DNA from: Rhodoferax sp.
Lineage (GTDB): Bacteria > Pseudomonadota > Gammaproteobacteria > Burkholderiales > Burkholderiaceae_C
Direction: 5' to 3'
DNA: 39,055 nucleotides
Assembly: GCA_025351745.1 (NCBI GenBank)
Contig: JANXVI010000052.1
Coordinates: 1 to 39,055, forward strand
The notes under the pieces were generated by a model that saw only the letters and a list, made by a program, of their open reading frames with translations, was not told the DNA's origin and did not search any database. Both the position numbers and the translations under genes were made by a program. Shown here piece by piece: positions 10,198-18,834 of the stretch (its first letter is position 1; each line of letters opens with the position of its first letter).

Positions 10198-12365
10198 CGA
10201 TTTTGCGCAGCCGCTGCGGCTGATTTCAACGCCTTCAGTGCAAACTCCGCGCGCAAGGCTTTCAATTTTTCCCTCGGGTCCTCGCGCACAGTCGCCTGAT
10301 TCAGGCCCATCTCGGCAATAAATCGACTCGGCAAGGCGGCTACCATCTCGCGCCCCTTCTTGCGGCGGCGCGTCCAGCTGACTGCCAGGCTGCGCTGGGC
10401 GCGGGTAATGCCCACATACATCAGGCGCCGCTCTTCCTGCAGGCGCAAGGCCATGTCTTCATTGGCAGACTCGTGCGCTTTCTCGGACCCACCCATGGAT
10501 GCCGCCCCATCGTTGAGTTTGAAGGGCAGCATGCCCTCGGTCACGCCCACCAGCAGAACATGCGGCCATTCCAGGCCTTTGGACGCATGCAACGTGGACA
10601 GGGTCACCACATCCTGGTCCTTCTCGCGCTCGCTGATGGTGGACAGTAGCGCGATGGTTTGTGCCACTTCCAACAGGGTTTTGACTTCGCGCGCCGTCGT
10701 CACACCCGCTGTATCGTCCAGCTCACCACCGCAACGCTGCGACATCCAGTCGCAAAACTCCAGCACGTTGGACCACTTGGCTGCGGCGACCTTCTCGCTG
10801 TCTTCGCCGTCCAGCAGATGCTTTTCGTAGCCGATGTCTTTCAGCCAATCCATCATGAACACTTTGGCCGACTCGGCCCCCTCGGTGTGGCGCGCCCGGT
10901 ATTGCAGCTCGTTCACATAGCGGCCAAATTCGTGCAAACTGCCGACTGCTTTGGCGGCAAGCACCGAGCCCAACGAGTTGGAAAACAGCGCTTCGAACAG
11001 ACTCAATTTGTACTGGCTAGCAAACACGCCCAATGTACCCAGCGTCTGGTGGCCAATGCCACGCTTGGGCGTGGTCACCGCACGCAAAAAGGCCGGATCG
11101 TCGTCGTTGTTAGCCCATAAGCGGAACCAGGCACACAGGTCGCGAATCTCGGCCCGGTCAAAAAAGCTTTGTCCGCCCGATACCTTGTACGGAATGCCAG
11201 CCTTGCGCAGCGCTTTCTCGAACGGCTTAGCCTGGTGATTGGCGCGGTACAGCACCGCAAAGTCACGGAATTCCTTGTACTGCTTGCCCTCTTGGGCCAA
11301 CAGGCCCTCGGCACGCAGGCTTTGTATGCGGGCCACGGCACGCTCGGCCTCGTGCTCTTCGTTGTCGGCGTCTACAACGCGTACCGGTTCGCCTTCGCCC
11401 AGCTCGCTGAACAGCGTCTTGGGAAACAGCTTGGGGTTGGGGCCGATGACGTTGTTGGCGGCGCGCAGGATGGCGCTGGTGGAACGGTAGTTTTGCTCCA
11501 GCGTAATGACTTTGAGTGCCGGAAAATCTACGGGCAGTTTGCGCAAGTTGTCCAGCGTGGCGCCGCGCCAGCCGTAGATGGACTGGTCATCGTCGCCCAC
11601 CGCGGTAAAGCGCGCTCCGTCAGGCGCATTGCCGCCCACCAGCAGCTTCAGCACCTCGTACTGCGTGGCGTTGGTATCCTGGTATTCATCAACCAGCACA
11701 TGGCCCATCATGCCCTGCCACTTGTGGCGCACGGCTTGATGGTCGCGTAAGAGCTTGAGCGGCAGGCTGATCAGGTCGTCGAAATCCACGCTTTGGTAGG
11801 CGGTCAGCCGCTCTTCGTAGCGGCCCATGACGATCGCGGTGACGCGGGCGTTGTCGTCTTCGGCTTGTGCCAGCGCCTGCTCCGCATTCAAACCAGCGCT
11901 CTTCCAGCCGCTGATGGTCCATTGCCACTGGCGTGCGGTGGCAACGTCGGTGCTGCCACCGGCGTCTTTCAGGATGCTGGTTACATCGTCGCTGTCCAAA
12001 ATGCTGAACTGGGGTTTGAGCCCCAGCACCGCACCATCCTGGCGCAACATGCGAACACCCAAAGCGTGGAAGGTGCACACCACCACATCCTTGGCCACCT
12101 TGCCGATCAAGCCCTTGGCGCGCTCGCGCATTTCGGCCGCTGCCTTGTTGGTAAAGGTGATGGCGGCAATCTTCTGCGGCGGCATACCAGCCTGGATCAA
12201 GCGACCAATCTTGTGGGTGATGACCCGGGTTTTGCCCGAACCAGCCCCAGCCAGCACCAGGCAGGGGCCGTGCATATAGTTGACGGCTTCCTGCTGGGCG
12301 GTATTCATGCCCTGGGCCAGGGCGGCGGCAGATGGTGATTGGGAAGAGGGGGGAGAGGCAGACAT
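10194..12365 (-). CDS. rep: Rep/UvrD-type ATP-dependent DNA helicase (superfamily 1A)
   Basis: This 723-residue helicase moves 3' to 5' along single-stranded DNA; Rep-type members clear protein roadblocks from forks. All SF1A motifs are visible: motif I AGAGSGKTRV (about residues 39-48), Ia TFTNKAAAEM, II VDEYQDTN, III GDDDQSIYGWRG, IV LEQNYRST, V TLSTLHASKGLEW and VI EERRLMYVGITRA. The order HKIGRLIQAG after motif I and the overall length favour Rep over UvrD or PcrA, but UvrD cannot be fully excluded. The first ATG is at 12365; an in-frame ATG at 12308 (residue 20, MNTAQQEAVNYM), after a Ser/Ala-rich leader, is an equally plausible start. The stop overlaps that of the convergent gene. Its upstream spacer carries a repeat copy and an inverted repeat. 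Confidence 0.93.
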   Translation of the reverse strand: MSASPPSSQSPSAAALAQGMNTAQQEAVNYMHGPCLVLAGAGSGKTRVITHKIGRLIQAGMPPQKIAAITFTNKAAAEMRERAKGLIGKVAKDVVVCTFHALGVRMLRQDGAVLGLKPQFSILDSDDVTSILKDAGGSTDVATARQWQWTISGWKSAGLNAEQALAQAEDDNARVTAIVMGRYEERLTAYQSVDFDDLISLPLKLLRDHQAVRHKWQGMMGHVLVDEYQDTNATQYEVLKLLVGGNAPDGARFTAVGDDDQSIYGWRGATLDNLRKLPVDFPALKVITLEQNYRSTSAILRAANNVIGPNPKLFPKTLFSELGEGEPVRVVDADNEEHEAERAVARIQSLRAEGLLAQEGKQYKEFRDFAVLYRANHQAKPFEKALRKAGIPYKVSGGQSFFDRAEIRDLCAWFRLWANNDDDPAFLRAVTTPKRGIGHQTLGTLGVFASQYKLSLFEALFSNSLGSVLAAKAVGSLHEFGRYVNELQYRARHTEGAESAKVFMMDWLKDIGYEKHLLDGEDSEKVAAAKWSNVLEFCDWMSQRCGGELDDTAGVTTAREVKTLLEVAQTIALLSTISEREKDQDVVTLSTLHASKGLEWPHVLLVGVTEGMLPFKLNDGAASMGGSEKAHESANEDMALRLQEERRLMYVGITRAQRSLAVSWTRRRKKGREMVAALPSRFIAEMGLNQATVREDPREKLKALRAEFALKALKSAAAAAQNR

Positions 12366-12463
12366 TCAGGCGTTGCAGACAGACAAGCGCGCCATCTTAC
12401 CGGGCGGCGGGCGGCCTCCGGCAAGCCGGTCCACAACCTGTTGACAGGCTGACCGGTGGCTAA

Positions 12464-12481
12464 AAACCCTTATTTGGGTTT
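12464..12481 (-). terminator. Inverted repeat, possible minus-strand terminator upstream of rep
   Basis: AAACCC (12464-12469) and GGGTTT (12476-12481) are perfect 6-bp arms around a 6-nt AT loop. Read on the minus strand the hairpin is followed by TTTTTAG, the form of a weak intrinsic terminator that would shield rep from antisense read-through across the AEC gene. No minus-strand gene ends here, so this is tentative. Confidence 0.3.
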
Positions 12482-12500
12482 ATTGAGCGATCCTTTAAGT

Positions 12501-12556
12501 AAAATCAGGCTCTAGCCCTCGTGGGACATGCGTAGTTTGCTATCAAAATAATAGTA
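12501..12556 (+). repeat. Dispersed palindromic repeat, copy A (full length, intergenic)
   Basis: The copy reads AAAATC..., TAGCCC (12513-12518), 20 nt, then GCTATC (12539-12544) and ATAGTA (12551-12556). The 3' part forms a hairpin (TGCTAT with ATAGTA, one G.U), and the 5' part a small one (GGC with GCC around TCTA). It shares skeleton, spacing and much sequence with the copies at 20430, 31804 and 35887. It lies between the divergent rep and AEC genes. Confidence 0.85.
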
Positions 12557-12611
12557 TGCTGCCCCTCCCCAATCCCCGCCGACCTCGCGGCAAATACCGC
12601 ACAATAGCCCC

Positions 12612-13583
12612 GTGCTGCAAACCCTCACCATCACTTTCCCCTTCTTTGCGCTGGTTTTGTGCGGCTACATTGCCGCCCACCGCGGCATGTTGCCGCTGCC
12701 TGCAATCCCCGGCATGAACGCCTTTGTGCTGTTCTTTGCGTTGCCGTGCATGCTGTACCGCTTTGGTGCCAGCACGCCGATTGCGCAGCTGCTGGACCCC
12801 AGCGTCGCGCTGACCTATCTGCTGTGTGCGCTGGTCATGGTCGGTTTCGTCGTGGCGGTGACGCGCCACGGACGCATAGGCTGGAACGACGCCGCCTTTG
12901 GCGCGCTGGTGGGCGCCTTTCCCAACACCGGTTTCATGGGTGTCCCACTGCTGGTGGCGCTGTTGGGGCCCAAGGCCGCCGGGCCGGCTATCGTCACCAT
13001 TCTGGTGGACATGGTGATCACCACCTCACTGTGCATTGCGCTGTCGCGCCTGGGCAGCCACGGCCCTGAGGATGCATCGGCCGGGCAAGCAGCCAAGAAG
13101 GCGCTGAAGGGCGTAGCTACCAACCCCATGCCCTGGTCCATTTTGCTGGGCGCCGTGGTGTCGGCGTTGCAGCTCGACTTTCCCAAGCCTCTCGTGCAGA
13201 CCGTGGGCTTGCTGGCGGATTCGGCGTCGCCGGTTGCGCTGTTTACCATCGGTGCGGTGCTGGCGCGCTCCCACATCCTGACGCAGGCCGGTGAATCCCA
13301 CCCCGTGCACTGGATGGAAGTGGTGCCGGTCGCAGCGATCAAGCTGTTCCTTCACCCGTTGCTGGTCCTGCTGGTAGGAGCCGGCGCCATCCAGATGGGT
13401 GTGCCACTGGACCGTTTTGCGCTGACGGTGCTGGTGCTGCTATCGGCCTTGCCCAGCGCCAGCAACGTGTCGCTGCTCGCCGAGCGCTTTGGGGCGGACA
13501 ACGGGCGTATTGCGCGGATTATTTTGCTGTCGACTGCGGCGGCGTTTTTGACGTTTTCGGGCGCCGTGGCGCTGATGACCTGA
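12612..13583 (+). CDS. AEC (auxin efflux carrier) family transporter
   Basis: This 323-residue integral membrane protein has about ten hydrophobic segments in two halves, the AEC pattern. Family features include the N-terminal FPFFALVLCGYIAA, the conserved GAFPNTGFMGVPLL of the first bundle, and LSALPSASNVSLLAERFG near the C-terminus, which matches the substrate crossover region of the second half. Bacterial members export or import small carboxylates such as malate or malonate; the substrate cannot be told here. The start is a GTG at 12612 (first residues MLQTLTITFPF). No strong ribosome-binding site is visible. The ATPase gene starts 27 bp downstream on the same strand and may be co-transcribed. 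Confidence 0.88.
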   Translation: MLQTLTITFPFFALVLCGYIAAHRGMLPLPAIPGMNAFVLFFALPCMLYRFGASTPIAQLLDPSVALTYLLCALVMVGFVVAVTRHGRIGWNDAAFGALVGAFPNTGFMGVPLLVALLGPKAAGPAIVTILVDMVITTSLCIALSRLGSHGPEDASAGQAAKKALKGVATNPMPWSILLGAVVSALQLDFPKPLVQTVGLLADSASPVALFTIGAVLARSHILTQAGESHPVHWMEVVPVAAIKLFLHPLLVLLVGAGAIQMGVPLDRFALTVLVLLSALPSASNVSLLAERFGADNGRIARIILLSTAAAFLTFSGAVALMT

Positions 13584-13610
13584 AGAGACTGCAAGCCCCG
13601 GCCCCCCTCC

Positions 13611-14351
13611 ATGCCCAGACGCACCAAGCCCTATCTGCTGCACGCCAATTTCCGGCCCGACGCTGAGATTGACTTTGATGCCTATCCGTACTGCATACCC
13701 GCGGTACGCGACATGGGGAGCATAGACTTCCATCCCAACGTCACCTTTTTGGTTGGAGAAAACGGGTCGGGCAAGTCCACCGTCGTGGAAGGCATCGCCG
13801 TGGCACTGGGCTTTGGCGCCGAGGGCGGCACCAAGAACGTCAAAATCCAAACCACAGATTCGATATCGCCATTGCAAGACAACCTGCGCCTCGCGCGTAG
13901 CACGCCTGCGCCGCGCGACGGCTACTTTTTGCGGGCAGAGAGCTTCTTCAACGTGGCGACCTACATGGATGAAATGGGCTACCTCGAAGGGTATGGCGGA
14001 AAGTCCCTGCACCGGCAGTCCCACGGTGAGTCGTTCATGGCAGTGCTGCTGAATAAGCTCAGGGGCAATGGCATCTACTTGCTGGATGAGCCAGAGGCGG
14101 CGCTCTCCCCCAGCCGACAACTTGCAGCCCTTAGCGCCATCCACCAGTTGGTTGAGGACCAATCGCAATTGATCATTGCGACGCACTCTCCCATCCTGCT
14201 GTCGTACCCCCATGCCAAGATCATCTTGTTCGACAAGACCGGCGTCAGCGAGGTCGATTTTGAAGACACCGAGCACTTCGTAGTGACGCGGGATTTTCTC
14301 AACAACTACCCGAGACGGCTTGAGCAGTTGCTGGCTGACGACGAAGCCTAG
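13611..14351 (+). CDS. Stand-alone ABC-type AAA ATPase (predicted ATPase, COG3910-like)
   Basis: The 246-residue soluble protein is a complete ABC-type nucleotide-binding domain without a transporter or SMC arm. Walker A is GENGSGKST (about residues 49-57), the signature-like motif HGESF is near 142, Walker B is YLLDEPEAALSP (about 157-168) and the switch histidine is in ATHSP. The N-terminal half resembles AAA ATPases of the RecF/OLD-like group and small predicted ATPases of unknown role. It has no partner nuclease nearby, so it is not obviously an anti-phage OLD/Gabija-type system. It is 27 bp after the AEC gene and converges on the AraC regulator (15 bp between stops). The cellular role is unknown. 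Confidence 0.85.
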   Translation: MPRRTKPYLLHANFRPDAEIDFDAYPYCIPAVRDMGSIDFHPNVTFLVGENGSGKSTVVEGIAVALGFGAEGGTKNVKIQTTDSISPLQDNLRLARSTPAPRDGYFLRAESFFNVATYMDEMGYLEGYGGKSLHRQSHGESFMAVLLNKLRGNGIYLLDEPEAALSPSRQLAALSAIHQLVEDQSQLIIATHSPILLSYPHAKIILFDKTGVSEVDFEDTEHFVVTRDFLNNYPRRLEQLLADDEA

Positions 14352-14366
14352 CTGCCCGCCTTCAAG

Positions 14367-15431
14367 CTAGCCGCGTTTGTCTCGGTAAACCCCGGGGCTC
14401 TCCCCCGTCCATTCCTTGAACGCGTGGTTAAACGCACTCTGCTCCTGGAATCCCAGCAGGAAAGCAATATCCGCCAAGCCCAGTTCGCGTTGCAGCAGAT
14501 AGCCTTGGGCAAGCTCTTGGCGCGTCTGGTCCAGCACCTGTTGGAAGCTGGCACCCGCATCGGCCAGTTTGCGTTGCAGCGTGCGCTGGCTTAAGTTCAG
14601 ATCTTCGGCAATGGCAGCCAGGCGGGCACGGTCGCGGGCCAGGTTGCTGGCAATGCTGGCGCGCACCTGGGCCACGATGCCAGCATCGCTCTGGGCCCGC
14701 AGCTTTTGCTGCAGCAGTTGTTCGGCATGCTGTTGCAGCACCGGGTAGAGGCTGACATCGGCATTGGGCACCGGCAGGCTCAGCAGCGCCGCGTCAAAGC
14801 GCGCGCAGTTGGTCTCGGCGCCAAACGACACGTCCGCGCCAAACAGGCGGTGGTGTTCGCGGGTGTCTGCGGGTGCGGCATGGGTGAACGAGACCGGCGC
14901 TGCAGGCAAGGGCATGCCCGCCAGCCAGTTGCCAAACACGCGCACGCCAGCAAAAACACTCTCGGCCAGATGCCGGCTGGCGTGGGGGAAGTGGCTGCGC
15001 CACAGGTATTCGGCACCGCCGCCGTTCACGGTCAATGCCGAGCGGCCAAGGTCGTGTGCCAAACCTTCGTAGCGCAGCGTCTGCTGGAACACCTGGCCAA
15101 AGTCGCGACAACTCAGCAAGATCAAACCGTAGACGCTGTAGGTGCCTAGCTTGACCCGTTCGCCCACGTGAAGGCCAAAGTGCGGGTGCTGGGCCAGCTC
15201 GGCACCGGCGTCCAGCAAGCGCACATAGTCGGCGGCGGGTAATGACTCGGGCACCGGCGACAACGCGTTTTCGGACAGACCCGCCGCGGTGGCCAGTGCC
15301 CGCAGGCATATGCCGCGCTCCACCGCAAGCTCCAGCAACGGCTGCAGATACGCACCGACCACCCGCCCGCCAGCGGGGCGGCTTGCAGCAGTAGCGGGCA
15401 CGGTTGGCACGATAGAACAAACCCTTGTCAT
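14367..15431 (-). CDS. AraC family transcriptional regulator (OruR/ArgR-like architecture)
   Basis: The 354-residue regulator has an N-terminal ligand-sensing domain of the arabinose-operon-regulator type (about residues 35-220) and a C-terminal pair of AraC helix-turn-helices (about 255-350: LAAIAEDLNLSQRTLQRKL and LADIAFLLGFQEQSAFNHAF, followed by the family tail GESPGVYR). The gene is divergent from the flavoprotein-GlpD-kinase operon with 86 bp between its ATG and the ATG of the operon, so it is the likely regulator of that operon. The first ATG (15431) lacks a clear ribosome-binding site; the N-terminal ~25 residues are low complexity and a start slightly downstream is possible. Confidence 0.9.
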   Translation of the reverse strand: MTRVCSIVPTVPATAASRPAGGRVVGAYLQPLLELAVERGICLRALATAAGLSENALSPVPESLPAADYVRLLDAGAELAQHPHFGLHVGERVKLGTYSVYGLILLSCRDFGQVFQQTLRYEGLAHDLGRSALTVNGGGAEYLWRSHFPHASRHLAESVFAGVRVFGNWLAGMPLPAAPVSFTHAAPADTREHHRLFGADVSFGAETNCARFDAALLSLPVPNADVSLYPVLQQHAEQLLQQKLRAQSDAGIVAQVRASIASNLARDRARLAAIAEDLNLSQRTLQRKLADAGASFQQVLDQTRQELAQGYLLQRELGLADIAFLLGFQEQSAFNHAFKEWTGESPGVYRDKRG

Positions 15432-15517
15432 GAAAGCGCAATACGGCCGCGGTGTGCGGGGCTACAGTGGCGGCCAGTGTAGCAATGCATGCTGCGCGCA
15501 CGTGCGAGGAACGGATC
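15432..15517. promoter_or_regulatory. Divergent promoter/operator region of the AraC regulator and the flavoprotein operon
   Basis: This short spacer must hold both promoters. Spaced inverted arms GGCCGC (15445-15450) and GCGGCC (15470-15475) could be an operator, and CGAGGA (15505-15510) is the ribosome-binding site of the flavoprotein gene. No convincing -10/-35 pair could be picked by eye. Confidence 0.4.
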
Positions 15518-17122
15518 ATGAAGCGATGGAACGGTTGGGGTGATGACAGCATTGAACTCGTCGTGCAGGCAGATGCCCTGCAATTTTTGGCGCAACGCAT
15601 TGGTGCGGGCACGCCCACGCCAGACGCGACGCTGGCGCAGGCCTGCGCGCAGATAGCGACCAGCCGCCTGCCCGCGCATCCGCTGGTAGACACCAAGCCC
15701 GAGACCCGCCTGCGCAACAGCCTGGGCCATAGCTTGCCCGACTGGCTCAAGATGCGCAGCGGGCAGGTGGGCAGCGTGACCGACGGCGTGGCCTACCCCG
15801 AGAGCGCCGAGCAGGTCCGCGAACTGCTGCACTACGCCAAATCCTGCGGTGCGTCCGTCATCCCGGTTGGGGGTGCCACCAGCGTGGTGGGCCACTTGAC
15901 AGTACGGGAGGGTGCGCAGCCGGTGCTGAGCATCAACCTGTCACGCCTGAGCGCACTGATCAACCTGGACCGTAAAGCCCAACTGGCGACTTTCGGTGCT
16001 GGTGTCTTGGGCCCCGACCTGGAGGCCCAATTGCGCGCCCACGGCTACACGCTGGGGCATTTTCCGCAGTCGTTTGAGTACTCCACGTTGGGTGGCTGGG
16101 TGGTGACGCGTTCATCCGGCCAACAGTCGCTGCGTTATGGCCGCATCGAACAACTGTTTGCCGGTGGCTCGGTGGAAACACCGGTCGGCACCTTGAACGT
16201 GGCGACTTTTCCGGCATCGGCCGCTGGCACCGACTTGCGCGAAATGGTGCTGGGGTCCGAAGGGCGCATGGGTGTGCTGACCGAAGCCACGGTGCGCATA
16301 ACCCCGCTGCCCGCGTGCGAAGAGTTTCACACCATTTTCTTCCCCGACTGGGCGCAGGCGCAAGCAGCGGTGCGCGCCATCGTGCAGGCCAAATTGCCGC
16401 TGTCCATGCTGCGCCTGTCCAATGCCGTCGAGACGCTGACCACACTGACGATGGCCGGCCACAAGAAGCTGATTGGTTTGCTGGAAGCTTACCTGAGCCT
16501 CCGCGGCTGCAAGGACCAAAAGTGCCTATTGATGATCGGCGCCAGCGGCCATGCGGACACCGTGGCCCATGCGCTGAAAAGTGCTAAGCGCATCGCGCGC
16601 AGTCACCAGGGTGTGGCGATTGGTCAGGCTATGGGTAAGAAGTGGAAAGAAAACCGCTTCCGCAATGTCTACCTGCGCAACGCGCTGTGGGCCAAGGGCT
16701 ATGCCATCGACACGGTAGAGACCGCCTGCGACTGGAGCCGCGTCACACCCATGGTGGGCGCACTAGAAGGCGCAGCCACCAACGCGCTGGCCCGGGACGG
16801 TGAACGCGTGCACACCTATACCCATCTGTCGCACCTCTACGCGCAAGGTGCCAGCGTTTACACCACCTTTGTTTACCGCCTGTCTGGCGATTATGCGACC
16901 GACCTGGCCCGCTGGCGCACGATGAAGGCAGCGGTGTGCGAGGCCATCGTTGCCAACGGTGGCACCATCAGCCACCAGCACGGCGTGGGCACTGACCATG
17001 CCCCTTACCTGGCGGCAGAAAAGGGCGCGATGGGTATTGCGGCAATGCGCAGCCTGTTCCAGCATTTCGATCCCGAGGGCATGATGAACCCGGGCAAGCT
17101 GCTGCCTGCGGACAGCGCATGA
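15518..17122 (+). CDS. FAD-binding oxidoreductase, alkyl-DHAP synthase (AGPS)-like
   Basis: The predicted 534-residue flavoprotein has the p-cresol methylhydroxylase/vanillyl-alcohol oxidase fold. It opens with MKRWNGWGDDS, typical of bacterial AGPS-like proteins. The FAD-binding domain (about residues 85-270) contains the PP-loop region VIPVGGATSVVGHL and the stretch GHFPQSFEYSTLGGWVVTRSSG. The C-terminal cap includes SHQHGVGTDHAPYL, equivalent to the histidine-rich active-site motif of alkylglycerone-phosphate synthase. In eukaryotes that enzyme swaps the acyl chain of acyl-DHAP for a fatty alcohol to form ether lipids; the bacterial substrate is unknown. The ATG at 15518 has CGAGGA 7 bases upstream; an ATG at 15452 is in frame but lies in the divergent promoter. 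The stop overlaps the next start by ATGA. Confidence 0.88.
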   Translation: MKRWNGWGDDSIELVVQADALQFLAQRIGAGTPTPDATLAQACAQIATSRLPAHPLVDTKPETRLRNSLGHSLPDWLKMRSGQVGSVTDGVAYPESAEQVRELLHYAKSCGASVIPVGGATSVVGHLTVREGAQPVLSINLSRLSALINLDRKAQLATFGAGVLGPDLEAQLRAHGYTLGHFPQSFEYSTLGGWVVTRSSGQQSLRYGRIEQLFAGGSVETPVGTLNVATFPASAAGTDLREMVLGSEGRMGVLTEATVRITPLPACEEFHTIFFPDWAQAQAAVRAIVQAKLPLSMLRLSNAVETLTTLTMAGHKKLIGLLEAYLSLRGCKDQKCLLMIGASGHADTVAHALKSAKRIARSHQGVAIGQAMGKKWKENRFRNVYLRNALWAKGYAIDTVETACDWSRVTPMVGALEGAATNALARDGERVHTYTHLSHLYAQGASVYTTFVYRLSGDYATDLARWRTMKAAVCEAIVANGGTISHQHGVGTDHAPYLAAEKGAMGIAAMRSLFQHFDPEGMMNPGKLLPADSA

Positions 17123-18834
17123 GCAATAGCGCGACGACGGCTTTAGGCTCAGATGCGCAGCGTGCGCAACTGCTCGCCCAACTCAATGCGCAGCCGTGGG
17201 ACATCATCGTCATAGGCGGCGGCATCACGGGCGCAGGCATTTTGCTGGAAGCCTCACGACGCGGCCTGCGTGCGCTGCTGGTGGAGCAGCGCGACTTTGC
17301 GTGGGGCACGTCCAGCCGCTCCTCCAAGCTGGTGCACGGCGGCTTGCGTTACCTGAAGGAAGGAAAGCTGGGCATGACGAGCGACTCGGTGCGCGAGCGC
17401 CAGAGCCTGATGCATGAGGCCGCTGGCCTAGTCGACCCGCAAAGCTTCGCCTTTGCCGACTACAAGGGCCGCAAGCCTGGGCGCTGGATGTTCCAGCTGG
17501 GATTGGCCATATATGACCGGCTGGCAGGTCAAAAGGCACGCCACTATTTCCCGGCCAACGATTTCCTGATGCTGGCGCCCCATATTGCACGCACCGATTT
17601 GCAAGGCGGCCTGTGCTATGTCGATGCCAAGACCGACGACGCCCGTCTGGTGCTGCGCGTGCTGCAAGAGGCGCGTAGCCTGGGCGGCGCGGCCATCAAC
17701 TATTTGGCGGCGCAGCAGTTACTGCGTGTGAGCAACAGCGCCGATGGTGCCGTCAGTGGTGTGCAACTGCGCGATGTCGTGCGCGATGCCGTGCATGGTG
17801 TCGCGAGCGGTAGCGGTGGCGACGTCGCTGCCGGTGCCCAGGGCGAAGCCAGCTTGCGTGTCCATGCCAAAGTGGTCATCAACGCCACCGGCGCCTGGGC
17901 CGACCGTTTGCGCCAGCAGCAGGGGGCCGCGCCCAAGTTGCGCCCGCTGCGCGGTAGCCATTTGGTGCTCCCGGCCTGGCGCTTGCCCATCGCGCAAGCT
18001 ATCAGCCTGATGCACCCCGAAGACGGTCGCCCGGTGTTCGCCTACCCCTGGGAAGGTGCCACGCTGGTGGGCACGACCGACATTGACCACAGCGGCGATC
18101 TGCAGGCCGAGGCCACCATCACCGCAGCCGAGGTGCGCTATTTGCTGGCAGCGCTGCACTTTCAGTTTCCGCTGTTGCAGTTGACGCAAGACGACGTGAT
18201 CGCCACCTATGCCGGCGTGCGCCCCGTCATTGACACCGGCAAGGCCGACCCATCCAAAGAAGGGCGCGACCACGCGGTCTGGATGGAGCAGGGCCTGCTG
18301 ACCGTAACCGGCGGCAAGCTGACCACCTTCAGGCTGATTGCGCTGGACGCATTGCGGCACCTGGCACACCTATGGCCCGCGCTGGCAGAGCCGCTGCCGG
18401 CCGACGCCACACTGCTCAAGCCCAGCACCGCGCTGCCCGCATATAAAGGTTTGCGCACACAGCAGCGCCAACGCCTACAAGGCCACTACGGCGCAGAGGC
18501 TGCGGCGGTCGTAGAGGCGGCACAGCCTAACGAACTGCAAACCATCCCCGGTACCGAAACCCTGTGGGTAGAGCTGCGCTGGGCCGCCCGTCACGAGGCT
18601 GTGGTGCACCTGCAAGACCTGCTGCTGCGCCGCGCGCGGTTGGGGCTGCTGCTGCGCGGCGGCGGCGTGGACCATCTACTGCGCATACGCGCCATCTGCC
18701 AAACCGAGCTGGGCTGGGACGATACGCGTTGGGACAGCGAGCAGGCTGCCTACTTGGCGCTGTGGCAACAGCATTACAGTCCCAAGCCATACGACGACAC
18801 CGCGATCACCACTTCGGGGAGCCCCCATGTCTGA
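17119..18834 (+). CDS. GlpD-like FAD-dependent glycerol-3-phosphate dehydrogenase
   Basis: The 571-residue flavoprotein is related to aerobic glycerol-3-phosphate dehydrogenase, which oxidises sn-glycerol-3-phosphate to DHAP and feeds electrons to quinone. The ADP-binding motif VIGGGITGAG is at about residues 31-40, followed by GTSSRSSKLVHGGLRYL, the GlpD family signature. The central LRPLRGSHLVLP and YAGVRPVID segments and the C-terminal helical domain (WVELRWAARHEAVVHLQDLL) are also GlpD-like. A Gly/Ala/Ser-rich insertion near residue 230 (VASGSGGDVAAGAQGEAS) is unusual. The gene is translationally coupled to both neighbours (ATGA with the flavoprotein, 8-bp overlap with the kinase). It may act on glycerol-3-phosphate or on a related phosphorylated polyol made by the kinase. 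Confidence 0.9.
   Translation: MSNSATTALGSDAQRAQLLAQLNAQPWDIIVIGGGITGAGILLEASRRGLRALLVEQRDFAWGTSSRSSKLVHGGLRYLKEGKLGMTSDSVRERQSLMHEAAGLVDPQSFAFADYKGRKPGRWMFQLGLAIYDRLAGQKARHYFPANDFLMLAPHIARTDLQGGLCYVDAKTDDARLVLRVLQEARSLGGAAINYLAAQQLLRVSNSADGAVSGVQLRDVVRDAVHGVASGSGGDVAAGAQGEASLRVHAKVVINATGAWADRLRQQQGAAPKLRPLRGSHLVLPAWRLPIAQAISLMHPEDGRPVFAYPWEGATLVGTTDIDHSGDLQAEATITAAEVRYLLAALHFQFPLLQLTQDDVIATYAGVRPVIDTGKADPSKEGRDHAVWMEQGLLTVTGGKLTTFRLIALDALRHLAHLWPALAEPLPADATLLKPSTALPAYKGLRTQQRQRLQGHYGAEAAAVVEAAQPNELQTIPGTETLWVELRWAARHEAVVHLQDLLLRRARLGLLLRGGGVDHLLRIRAICQTELGWDDTRWDSEQAAYLALWQQHYSPKPYDDTAITTSGSPHV

Noticed and set aside
12441..12466. A sigma-70 promoter at TTGACA (12441-12446)
   Set aside because: The -35 is perfect, but the only AT-rich hexamer (TAAAAA) lies 14 bp away, too close, and no good -10 occurs at 16-18 bp.
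13611..14351. An anti-phage OLD-like system
   Set aside because: The ATPase has no TOPRIM domain and no neighbouring nuclease or helicase partner; its neighbours are a transporter and a convergent AraC regulator, so a defence role is not supported.
17999..18020. Another repeat copy at GCTATCAGCC in the GlpD-like gene
   Set aside because: The nearest upstream TTGCCC is only about 9 nt away rather than 20, and there is no ATAGC arm, so it does not follow the skeleton of the element.
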